Positions 8,030 to 14,529 of a stretch of DNA of 27,109 nt are shown piece after piece. How positions within the stretch are numbered: the stretch's first letter is position 1; the number at the start of each line of letters is the position of its first letter. The translations under genes and the position numbers were made by a program. The stretch is from positions 1 through 27,109 of the forward strand of contig NZ_JAFREL010000082.1 in the NCBI RefSeq assembly GCF_017377655.1, given 5' to 3'. The notes under the pieces are model-generated. The model was not told the DNA's origin. It worked only from the letters and a program-made list of their open reading frames with translations, and made no database searches. The stretch is from Candidatus Enterococcus ferrettii (GTDB taxonomy: Bacteria; Bacillota; Bacilli; Lactobacillales; Enterococcaceae).

Positions 8030-8094
8030 CCAGACAAAATCGTTGCCTTCTTTGTCTCATGAAAGCATAATGAACACGAATGGAAGTGGAAATT

Positions 8095-8769
8095 ATGGAA
8101 ACAAAAATACCTGTACATGAGACATTGATTATTGGGATTCTATTGGCGATGTCTGCTGGTGGCTTGGATGCTTATACCTATTTAGTTCATGGTGAAGTCT
8201 TTGCTGGGTTGCAGACAGGAAACTTAATTCTATTGGGTATTCATCTTTTTTTAAGAACTGGTATGGGCATTAGCCGCTATTTAATCGCAATCGGGGCATT
8301 TATGGTGGGAACCATTATTGTTCGATTCCTGCAGCAACATTACCCAGAAGAGCGTAAACCTAGAAGACAACTGATCGTGTTGGCTTGGGAAATTTTTTGT
8401 ATCATAATTGTTGCATTATTTTCAAATCGAATCGCTGATTATTGGGCTAGTGCTTTGCTGTCACTTGCAGCTGCTGCCCAATTACAAGAATTTCGTAAAC
8501 TTAAAGGTGCTCCTTTCACTTCTTTAATGATGACCGGCAATTTGCGCACTTTAGCAGCTGATCTAGCGGACAGCTTCTTTTCGAAGGATAAAAAGTCTTT
8601 TCAAAAAGCCGCGGACATTGGGACGATTATTCTCAGCTTTGTTTTTGGAGCTGCAGTAACTAGCTTACTGGTTCCACATTTGCAGAATCAAACCATTCTA
8701 GTCTCCGGCTTTTGGTTAGTACTGGCTTTTATCCTGCTAATTCTCTCGCCACCCAAATCACTTGTATGA
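8095..8769 (+). CDS. DUF1275 (YoaK-type) membrane protein
   Basis: Integral membrane protein of about 224 aa in the DUF1275 family, with six or so hydrophobic segments. The family signature GGLDAYTYLVHGEVFAGLQTGN is present near residues 20-45, and a second conserved block LQEFRKLKGAPFTSLMMTGN lies in the C-terminal half, so the protein looks like two related halves. Function is unknown; transport has been suggested for the family. An ATG at 8080 lacks a ribosome binding site, whereas the ATG at 8095 has a weak GGAAGTGG upstream, so the start is uncertain by five codons. It probably shares a transcript with the P450, which has no terminator after it. Confidence 0.85.
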   Translation: METKIPVHETLIIGILLAMSAGGLDAYTYLVHGEVFAGLQTGNLILLGIHLFLRTGMGISRYLIAIGAFMVGTIIVRFLQQHYPEERKPRRQLIVLAWEIFCIIIVALFSNRIADYWASALLSLAAAAQLQEFRKLKGAPFTSLMMTGNLRTLAADLADSFFSKDKKSFQKAADIGTIILSFVFGAAVTSLLVPHLQNQTILVSGFWLVLAFILLILSPPKSLV

Positions 8770-8786
8770 CAGTTATACATTAGCTG

Positions 8787-8857
8787 AGCTTGGTCTTAGT
8801 CGATTCACTCAGAAGTAGAATTTTTTGAGTGAATTGATTGAGACCAGCTTAATTTTT
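8787..8857 (+). terminator. Rho-independent terminator after the DUF1275 gene
   Basis: Long imperfect inverted repeat of about 25 bp per arm (8787-8812 with 8825-8850, inner arms GATTCACTCA and TGAGTGAATT) followed by AATTTTTAG. Confidence 0.75.
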
Positions 8858-8892
8858 AGTTAATATAACGTTTTTTTAAGCTACAAAAACCA

Positions 8893-8921
8893 GTGACTTT
8901 GTAAGCGGAATCACGTATAAT
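8893..8921 (+). promoter_or_regulatory. Promoter of the small membrane protein gene
   Basis: GTGACT (8893-8898), a 17-bp spacer, then TATAAT (8916-8921), with the ATG about 35 bp further on. Confidence 0.6.
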
Positions 8922-8955
8922 AGTTAAACACAGGGCTTGGTGAGGAGCGAAAAAG

Positions 8956-9219
8956 ATGGAAAAACGACAGCAAAAAATGAGCAGCAATGAATTCGCAATG
9001 GGCACAGCTGCAGCCTTTAGTCTGATTTTAATGAGCATTCTGCTGATTGCTCGCATCATAACCGATCATGAAGTGATGGATATTTTAAGTCTGATCACTG
9101 GGGCAGTCGGAGCATTTTGTTATGGTAAATTTATTATGATTAAACATAAAAGCTGGTTAATTGTATCGGGTATTTTCTTCTTAGGCTGTGTATTCTTTTT
9201 CATGAAGTACATTTTGTAG
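8956..9219 (+). CDS. Small three-helix membrane protein of unknown function
   Basis: 87-aa protein with a short charged N terminus (EKRQQKMSSNEF) and three hydrophobic stretches at about residues 16-35, 42-60 and 66-86. It resembles small uncharacterised membrane proteins seen in enterococci and lactobacilli; no domain was recognised with confidence. Translation evidence is good: GAGGAG lies about 8 nt before the ATG, with a consensus promoter upstream and a terminator just downstream, so it is a stand-alone transcription unit. Confidence 0.75.
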   Translation: MEKRQQKMSSNEFAMGTAAAFSLILMSILLIARIITDHEVMDILSLITGAVGAFCYGKFIMIKHKSWLIVSGIFFLGCVFFFMKYIL

Positions 9220-9232
9220 TAAAAACAACTAG

Positions 9233-9275
9233 AAGCGAAGAGCTTGTCTTTATCAGGCAAGTTCTTCGCTTTTTG
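9233..9275 (+). terminator. Rho-independent terminator
   Basis: AAGCGAAGAGCTTG (9233-9246) pairs with CAAGTTCTTCGCTT (9258-9271) with one G-T wobble, then a T run. It closes the small membrane protein gene. Confidence 0.85.
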
Positions 9276-9292
9276 GTCTTCTTCAAAGAGGT

Positions 9293-9703
9293 TTAAGTTT
9301 CTAAGAGAGAGGTGCCATAGGAATTGTCGATTGCACACAGCCAGTGGTCTCCAACTTTTTGAAAGATGTAAGTAGCTCTTCGTTCCATCCCGAATTCAGA
9401 ATTTTTAACTGCCGCTTCACTAGCCTCTAAAAAGGTTTGTGCCAAGACTAAAACGACATTTCCGCCCGAAAGATACACCATCTTTCCTTCCACAGGTTTC
9501 ATAGAATTATCAAAATATGCAGCAATCTTGATAAATGCTGACTTAATTTGTTCTCGTCCATGGGCTTCTAGCCCTGGCTTGACCACCAATGTTGCGTCCT
9601 CAGTGTAATAGTTAACCAGTTCATCAAATTTTTCGACTTGGATCAGATGATCACATTCATCAATAATTTTTCTGATTTCTTCTTCGGCTTGTTTATCCTG
9701 CAT
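9293..9703 (-). CDS. NTF2-like / SnoaL-like (DUF4440-type) protein
   Basis: 136-aa cytosolic protein with the cone-shaped NTF2-like fold pattern: an N-terminal helix pair (EEEIRKIIDECDHLIQVEKFDELVNYY), then TEDATLVVKPGLEAHGREQIKSAF, then four strands ending in ERRATYIFQKVGDHWLCAIDNSYG. This matches the SgcJ/EcaC or DUF4440 group, whose members are mostly of unknown function. The ATG at 9703 follows AGGAGG by 8 nt; the adjacent TTG at 9706 is less likely. It is convergent with the small membrane protein gene and has no operon partner. Confidence 0.8.
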   Translation of the reverse strand: MQDKQAEEEIRKIIDECDHLIQVEKFDELVNYYTEDATLVVKPGLEAHGREQIKSAFIKIAAYFDNSMKPVEGKMVYLSGGNVVLVLAQTFLEASEAAVKNSEFGMERRATYIFQKVGDHWLCAIDNSYGTSLLET

Positions 9704-9706
9704 CAA

Positions 9707-10053
9707 ATCAACCTCCTACTAATTAGACTTTTTTGTCAATCCAGATATTCATACTACCAAACAGGCAACTAACGCAAGTTACTGTTGTCAAGAGTGCCAA
9801 TCAAATAGATCTGCTCTTCCTTATAGTCATTATATGCTTCAAGTATAGGAAACAAAACTATTTTTTGCTGCAGGAATTTGTCCTTTTTCAAACTCTACTG
9901 CATCATGAACATCCATTAAATTAGTGATTTTCTTTCTCAGAAAATCAGCCAATTTTTTGTTGAAAGTTGCGTCATTTCACTATTACTGCCTATAAAAATG
10001 TTACAATATACACTAACGGTTTTACTCGAAACGTCAAGGAGGATTTTTCTATT
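9707..10053. other. Divergent intergenic region
   Basis: About 345 bp between the NTF2-like gene and the YdcF-like gene. The only clear signal is the extended -10 at 9999-10007. A plus-strand 63-codon open frame at 9733 has no ribosome binding site and looks like chance. Confidence 0.5.
9999..10007 (+). promoter_or_regulatory. Extended -10 promoter of the YdcF-like gene
   Basis: TGTTACAAT: TGn followed by TACAAT, 46 bp before the ATG at 10054. No convincing -35. Confidence 0.5.
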
Positions 10054-10800
10054 ATGTTAAAGGATCTAACTCTGCTAGTTGATTATCTGACTGATTTCCC
10101 CAAAAATGAGAGCTTCGAATCGGATACCTTGCTGATAGCCGGTAACAGCGTTCCTGAGTTGACAGAGGCAGCCGCTGATTTTTGTCAGCAGCAGAGCAGT
10201 ATTAAACAAATAATTTTTGCTGGTGGTATTGGTCATGGAACGCAGCGTCTTATTGATAGTATCAAGAAACGTGGTCCAAAAATGACCCTAGCTGATTGGC
10301 AAAAAAAATCAGAGGCCGAGATAACAGCTGCCTTGTTTGACAGTTATTATCCTAACCATAAACTAACTTTCTATCTTGATATGAAATCTTCCAATACAGG
10401 GGAAAATGCCCGTTTCTCTCGTGATCTGTTTACAGAAAACCAAAGACCTAAAAGTTTCTGGTTAGTTCAAGATCCACTTTTGCAGTTGCGCAGTCATGTT
10501 ACTTTCGCTAAGGAATGGCAGTTACCTCAACCGTCTATTCAGCCGGTTCCTTTAGAACAGCCAGTTTTAATCGGCTATCATCAAGGCCCGCATTTTGCTA
10601 ACTCAGCAATGGATAATTGGTGGAGTAACGAATATTTTCTTTCCTTAGTAATTGGTGAGGTTCGTCGTCTGCAGGATACTTCTGAGGGTTATGGTCCTAA
10701 AGGTGCCAACTTCATCCCTCATGTGGATGTGCCAAAAAATATTGTTGATAGTTACCAACGTTGTCAGTTGCTTCTGAAAAAAGATGTTCGTGAAGTCTAA
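10054..10800 (+). CDS. YdcF/DUF218-like protein
   Basis: 248-aa cytosolic protein with the YdcF/DUF218 pattern: TLLIAGNSVPELTEAA near residue 25, IKQIIFAGGIGHGTQRL, the acidic YLDMKSSNTGENARFSRDL (family S-x-N-T-x-E-N motif) and KSFWLVQDPLLQLRSHVTF. YdcF binds S-adenosylmethionine in E. coli, but its reaction is unknown. Unlike SanA/ElyC there is no N-terminal membrane anchor. The frame stays open back to 9967, but the ATG at 10054 has AAGGAGG about 11 nt upstream and the residues before it look noncoding. Spacing is a little long. Monocistronic, ended by the terminator shared with the met operon. Confidence 0.78.
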   Translation: MLKDLTLLVDYLTDFPKNESFESDTLLIAGNSVPELTEAAADFCQQQSSIKQIIFAGGIGHGTQRLIDSIKKRGPKMTLADWQKKSEAEITAALFDSYYPNHKLTFYLDMKSSNTGENARFSRDLFTENQRPKSFWLVQDPLLQLRSHVTFAKEWQLPQPSIQPVPLEQPVLIGYHQGPHFANSAMDNWWSNEYFLSLVIGEVRRLQDTSEGYGPKGANFIPHVDVPKNIVDSYQRCQLLLKKDVREV

Positions 10801-10804
10801 AAAT

Positions 10805-10835
10805 AAAACCCCTGAAATAATACTCAGGGGTTTTT
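10805..10835 (+). terminator. Bidirectional rho-independent terminator
   Basis: AAAACCCCTGA (10805-10815) pairs exactly with TCAGGGGTTTT (10824-10834), with T runs both ways. Shared by the YdcF-like gene and the convergent metQ. Confidence 0.92.
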
Positions 10836-10846
10836 CAAGCTTTAAA

Positions 10847-11665
10847 TTAGAAGGCTGGAATATTCGCCCCATCTGAACTGTTTTTAATATAATCAGCTAC
10901 TTCTTTGGTGGTCATCGCTTCTTTTAAAACTTTAATTTTCTCACTATCTTTTTCTCCATCACGAGTCACTACTTGCAAAGCATAGTGTTTACTTGCGTCT
11001 TCAGCCTCTAACAAAATAGCGTCGTCTGTAGTCAGTTTAATGGGTTTTAAATATGCTGGATAACAGAATACCATTGCAATGTCACTCTCATCATAGGCTT
11101 TTGCCAAATTTAACAAGTCAATTCTTTCAAATTTTAAGTTTTTAGGATTTTCTACGACATCATCAATTGTGCCGTCAAAACCTACTCCCTCTTTTAATTG
11201 AATCACACCTTTGGCATTCAGAATTGCTAAAGCCCTTCCTTCATTGGTCGGATCACTAGGAATGCCAACTTTCCCATTGTCGGGCAGTTCGTTTGCATCG
11301 TTGTATTCTTTAGAATAAAAACCTCCGGCAAAATAATAAATTGGTTGAACTGCTACCAAATCAGCCTTTTTCTCTTGATTAAACATTTTCATAAATGGTT
11401 CGTGTTGCGCAAAGTTTGCATCAGCCTCTTCATGTTGCACGGCATCATTGTAAGCTACATTGTCACTAACTTCCATAATATTAATAGTGTAGCCCTCTTT
11501 TTCAGCTTCCTTTTTGGCAATTTCTAAAATATCTTTTGAAGATTCCAATTGAACCGCCACGGTAATTTCTTTAGTATCCTTAGTAGTCGCAGTATCTTCT
11601 CCTCCACATGCAGCAAAAACCACTGTCGTAGCCAAGGCTAACCCAGCAAAATAAATTTTTTTCAT
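10847..11665 (-). CDS. metQ: MetQ/NlpA-type substrate-binding lipoprotein
   Basis: Extracytoplasmic binding protein of a methionine-type ABC importer, 272 aa. It has a lipoprotein signal with lipobox VFAAC (C20), then the NlpA family body: ITVAVQLESSKDILEIAKKEAEKEGY, the AYNDAVQHEEADANFAQHEPFMKMFN block, VGIPSDPTNEGRALAIL, and IAMVFCYPAYLKPIKL. The AGGAGG site before the ATG is strong. It is last of three genes (ATPase-permease-lipoprotein), 11 nt after the permease stop. The substrate is probably methionine or a methionine derivative; related NlpA proteins also carry other amino acids or dipeptides, and no methionine-specific RNA regulator is visible upstream to prove it. Confidence 0.9.
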   Translation of the reverse strand: MKKIYFAGLALATTVVFAACGGEDTATTKDTKEITVAVQLESSKDILEIAKKEAEKEGYTINIMEVSDNVAYNDAVQHEEADANFAQHEPFMKMFNQEKKADLVAVQPIYYFAGGFYSKEYNDANELPDNGKVGIPSDPTNEGRALAILNAKGVIQLKEGVGFDGTIDDVVENPKNLKFERIDLLNLAKAYDESDIAMVFCYPAYLKPIKLTTDDAILLEAEDASKHYALQVVTRDGEKDSEKIKVLKEAMTTKEVADYIKNSSDGANIPAF

Positions 11666-11676
11666 TCTTTCTCCTC

Positions 11677-12348
11677 CTATTTTCGTTTATCGATTTTTTG
11701 GGCAATCAAATTCCCTATCATTTGTAAAATAAAGACTAACGCAATCATAATGATAATAGCAATGTACATAATTCCATATTCATAGCGCTGGTAGCCCACT
11801 CGAACTGCGAAATCGCCAATTCCTCCACCACCAACTACGCCCATTACTGTTGAATAAGAAACCATGCTGACTGTGGTAGTGGTGTAAGCTAAAACCAATC
11901 CACTTCGTGCTTCTACCAGTAAAAAATTCCAAATATACTGTAATCGAGATGTTCCTAATGAATTAGATAAAAAGTAAATTTCCTCCGGCACGTCTAAAAG
12001 AACTTGTTCCACCAATCGGGCAAAAATGGCTACCGCAACAATACTTAATGGGACTGATGAAGGTATTGGACCAAAAGCCTTCCCCAATAATGATCGGGTC
12101 ACTGGAATCAAAGCAATCACAAATAATAAATACGGAAACGATCGTACTACTGTCACGAGAAAGTTCAACAACCAATACAAACCTAAGTGATTACCTTTTA
12201 CCTTGGGATTAGCCAAAAACAATCCTAACCCTAATGGCAAACCAATTACCAAACAAAAAAACATAGAAATGACCATCATAATACCGGTTTCTTTCAATCC
12301 CATCAATAATGAAGGCCAATATTCTATTAAAGTTTCTGAGAAGATCAT
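11677..12348 (-). CDS. metI: MetI-type ABC transporter permease
   Basis: Inner-membrane permease of 223 aa, usual length for MetI, with about five hydrophobic segments. The BPD_transp_1 domain starts near residue 17 (ETGIMMVISMFFCLVIGLPLGL), and the coupling-helix region reads EIYFLSNSLGTSRLQYIWNFLLVEARSGL, where MetI proteins carry the EAA loop. VVGGGGIGDFAVRVGYQRYEY is the typical MetI C-terminal block. The start codon overlaps the stop of the ATPase gene (ATGA), so the two are translationally coupled. Confidence 0.92.
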   Translation of the reverse strand: MIFSETLIEYWPSLLMGLKETGIMMVISMFFCLVIGLPLGLGLFLANPKVKGNHLGLYWLLNFLVTVVRSFPYLLFVIALIPVTRSLLGKAFGPIPSSVPLSIVAVAIFARLVEQVLLDVPEEIYFLSNSLGTSRLQYIWNFLLVEARSGLVLAYTTTTVSMVSYSTVMGVVGGGGIGDFAVRVGYQRYEYGIMYIAIIIMIALVFILQMIGNLIAQKIDKRK

Positions 12349-13067
12349 AAACTTAAACTCCTTTCCACTTTTTCTAAGTAGGAAAGTTTTTCATCTGAAA
12401 ATTTACGGGGATTGTTTTTGAACTCTCCGACTAACTGACCATTTTCCATTACTAGAATTCGTTCACACAAACTTTTTACCGTTTCCAATTCATGACTAAC
12501 AAAAAAAATGATTGGCTTTAGTTCCTGATGCGTTTTGTACAACAATCGAACCACAGCTTCAGTATTTTCCTCATCGAGTGAACTAGTTGCTTCATCACAA
12601 AGCAGAAATTTAGGATCTCTGCTTAATGCTCGAGCAATCGACACTCGCTGCTTCTCACCTCCCGAAAGTTGGCTAGGGTAAGATTTAGCTTTATGTTCCA
12701 TACCTACAAATTCTAATAGACTTTGAATTTTCTCTGGTTGTTGTTTCTTGAGCAACTTTAGCGGGAGAGCCACATTGTCGTATACTTTCAAGTTTTCCAA
12801 TAAATTGTAGTTCTGGAAAATCATGCCCATGTGCTGCTGCCGTTGACGAATATTTTTTTTTGATAGAGTTTGAACATCCACTCCATCAATCAAAACTTTT
12901 CCAGAGCTTGGTTGTTCCATCAAATTCAACAGACGCAGCAGAGTTGTCTTACCAGAACCGCTTTTTCCGACAATTCCGACAATTTCACCTGGTTGAACTG
13001 AAAAGGTTGTCTCTCTAAGTGCCTTAATTTCCCCATAGCTCTTCGAAACATTTATCATCTCTAACAT
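12345..13067 (-). CDS. metN: MetN-like ABC transporter ATPase lacking the C-terminal NIL domain
   Basis: Cytosolic ATPase of the importer, 240 aa. Walker A GKSGSGKTT (34-42), Q-loop FQN (84-86), signature LSGGEKQR (134-141), Walker B FLLCDEA (154-160) and switch histidine H192 are all intact. Typical MetN is about 340 aa, with a C-terminal ACT-like NIL domain that binds methionine and shuts transport off. This protein ends just after the nucleotide-binding domain, so trans-inhibition should be absent. The stop overlaps metI in an ATGA, so this is a natural end, not a frameshift. The start has a G-rich site (AGGGGG) 6 nt upstream. Symbol given by context; other NlpA-linked importers also have short ATPases. 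Confidence 0.85.
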   Translation of the reverse strand: MLEMINVSKSYGEIKALRETTFSVQPGEIVGIVGKSGSGKTTLLRLLNLMEQPSSGKVLIDGVDVQTLSKKNIRQRQQHMGMIFQNYNLLENLKVYDNVALPLKLLKKQQPEKIQSLLEFVGMEHKAKSYPSQLSGGEKQRVSIARALSRDPKFLLCDEATSSLDEENTEAVVRLLYKTHQELKPIIFFVSHELETVKSLCERILVMENGQLVGEFKNNPRKFSDEKLSYLEKVERSLSL

Positions 13068-13423
13068 AGTTGCCCCCTAAGATAAAGTAACAGAATATAA
13101 CAATATAAATATCTGTATCAATATATCTGAAAAACGGAATCTCGATATACCTCGGAAAATAATCGAATTCCTGATATCGGTTTATAACTATACCTATAAT
13201 CCCTTAAAACGAGAAAAAATTCAAGTCTTTTATTTTTTTGGCGAATAAACCACCTGTTTTTCATCTGTATTATTTTATAGCATGAAAAACAGTTATAAGA
13301 AAACGCAATTTGTTTTATTATCGATACCATTCTTCTTTATTTAGTTCTCATCAATTACTTATTTCAGCAACAGACTTTATATAAAAATCTAAAAAGGTTA
13401 CGATAAAAAGTTAAAAGCATGCA
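13068..13423. other. Leader region upstream of the met-type operon
   Basis: Together with the terminator at 13424, about 430 bp without a gene. I looked for the T-box AGGGTGGNACCGCG sequence and for SAM riboswitch landmarks on the minus strand and saw none. It contains an 11-bp inverted repeat (13254-13264 with 13282-13292) and a TATAGTT...AAAC segment (13192-13175, minus strand) resembling half of a streptococcal MET box. A TTGAAT hexamer lies upstream of it, but no clean promoter can be drawn. Confidence 0.45.
13254..13292. repeat. 11-bp inverted repeat, unexplained
   Basis: CTGTTTTTCAT and ATGAAAAACAG are exact reverse complements around a 17-nt AT-rich loop. No T run follows on either strand, so it is not an ordinary terminator. 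Confidence 0.55.
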
Positions 13424-13453
13424 AATAGCCAAGCAGATTTCCTGCCTGGCTAC
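13424..13453 (-). terminator. Terminator-like hairpin after the small membrane protein gene
   Basis: On the minus strand TAGCCAGGCAG (13452-13442) pairs with CTGCTTGGCTA (13436-13426) with one wobble, followed by TTTGC and then a T-rich stretch. Confidence 0.6.
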
Positions 13454-13499
13454 ATAAAATATTCAACTTTAGCTATAGCTAATCTTTTTAGTTTGCTGT

Positions 13500-13745
13500 C
13501 TAGATAGAAATAAATCCAACAACCTTTTGCCATAAGCTTCCCACAAAATCCGTTGCCTGCTGCCATAATCCACCTAGGTTAGGGGATGCCCAAAAGGATT
13601 GAATGCTACTAATCATTTGATCTTTGTAAGTGTACAAAAGAAATAGTAAAAATAAGACTCCCGCAATGCGCCATAAAAATGAGCCAACTTTTACAACAAA
13701 ATATACTAATAAAACAATAAATACTAATGCAATGATCTGATCCAT
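13500..13745 (-). CDS. Small single-helix membrane protein, unknown
   Basis: 81-aa protein beginning MDQIIALVFIVLLVYFVVKVG, a strongly hydrophobic N-terminal segment, followed by a second hydrophobic stretch (WRIAGVLFLLFLLYTY) and a polar, Trp-containing tail. I do not recognise the family. The ATG at 13745 follows AGGAGGG at good spacing; the frame runs 17 codons further upstream, but those lack a ribosome binding site. It stands alone between the met operon leader and the acetyltransferase gene and has its own terminator-like hairpin. Confidence 0.65.
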   Translation of the reverse strand: MDQIIALVFIVLLVYFVVKVGSFLWRIAGVLFLLFLLYTYKDQMISSIQSFWASPNLGGLWQQATDFVGSLWQKVVGFISI

Positions 13746-13958
13746 GACGATCCCTCCTACAAGAACTATTATCGCTCTTTTCTTAATTTTACTCATGGGT
13801 CCTGCGCCCGATTTATTCTCAGACTTTCTTCAGCCATTTCAGATTAAGATAAAAAAGTGAATTTTTCTAGAACTTCAGCTTGGTTTTTCTTTAGGATGTT
13901 TCCGGCTGGTTTGATAGCAGGCTTTGTGAGAAAATGAGAGATGGAAAGGATGATATAC

Positions 13959-14393
13959 ATGTATTATCGCTTAGCTGAAAGAAAAGATTACCCAGTTTTA
14001 GTTGAACTATGGGAAAATTCTGTTCGAGCCTCCCACGCTTTTTTGAACGAAAAAGATTTATTGGAAATCAAAAAAGAACTTCCGGATTATTTTCCTCAGG
14101 TCACTCTAAAGCTTTGGTATGACTACGATCAACTGATTGGTTTTAGTGGAACATCAGACTATAGTTTAGAAATGTTGTTTCTAGCTCCTCAGCATCGGCA
14201 AAAAGGCCTAGGGAGCCAAATTATAAAACAATTAATTCAAAAAGATGGTGTTTACTCAGTAGATGTTAACTCACAAAACGAATCTGGGTTACATTTTTAT
14301 CTTAAGCAAGGTTTCACGATAACTGGAGAAAGTCCAATTGACGGACAAGGACGCGCTTACCCTCTTACCCACCTATCCTTAAAGAATAGGTAA
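13959..14393 (+). CDS. GNAT family N-acetyltransferase
   Basis: 144-aa cytosolic acetyltransferase. The GNAT core is visible: YYRLAERKDYPVLVELWENSVRASHAFL at the N terminus, strand beta4 LEMLFLAPQHRQKGLGSQII with the R/Q-x-x-G-x-G/A acetyl-CoA loop (QKGLG), and the C-terminal motif VDVNSQNESGLHFYLKQGFTITGE. It resembles YjaB/PhnO-like members; the acceptor is unknown. Two upstream in-frame ATGs (13941, 13953) exist, but the one at 13959 has GGAAAGGA 8 nt before it. It is not clearly in an operon with aspD, which starts 136 bp later with its own promoter-like bases. Confidence 0.88.
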   Translation: MYYRLAERKDYPVLVELWENSVRASHAFLNEKDLLEIKKELPDYFPQVTLKLWYDYDQLIGFSGTSDYSLEMLFLAPQHRQKGLGSQIIKQLIQKDGVYSVDVNSQNESGLHFYLKQGFTITGESPIDGQGRAYPLTHLSLKNR

Positions 14394-14529
14394 AAATAAA
14401 CAAAGAAAAATCAAAAAGAATATGAGAGTTTCTTCACCTAGATTCTTCGGAAGCTCTTAGTGGTTTAACGGTATTTTTCAAAACTAAGGGTATATGATAG
14501 AGGTATAAATCGTAAAGTGAGGAGAACTT

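Noticed and set aside
8787..8850. GAGTGAAT hairpins here and at 22518-22545 as copies of a dispersed repeat
   Set aside because: Only the inner 8-10 bp are shared and both are ordinary terminator positions; two cases are not enough.
9967..10053. N-terminal extension of the YdcF-like protein
   Set aside because: The extra 29 codons have no ribosome binding site and contain the likely -10; AAGGAGG points to the ATG at 10054.
13068..13499. T-box or SAM riboswitch for the met-type operon
   Set aside because: The conserved T-box sequence and riboswitch landmarks are absent on the minus strand.
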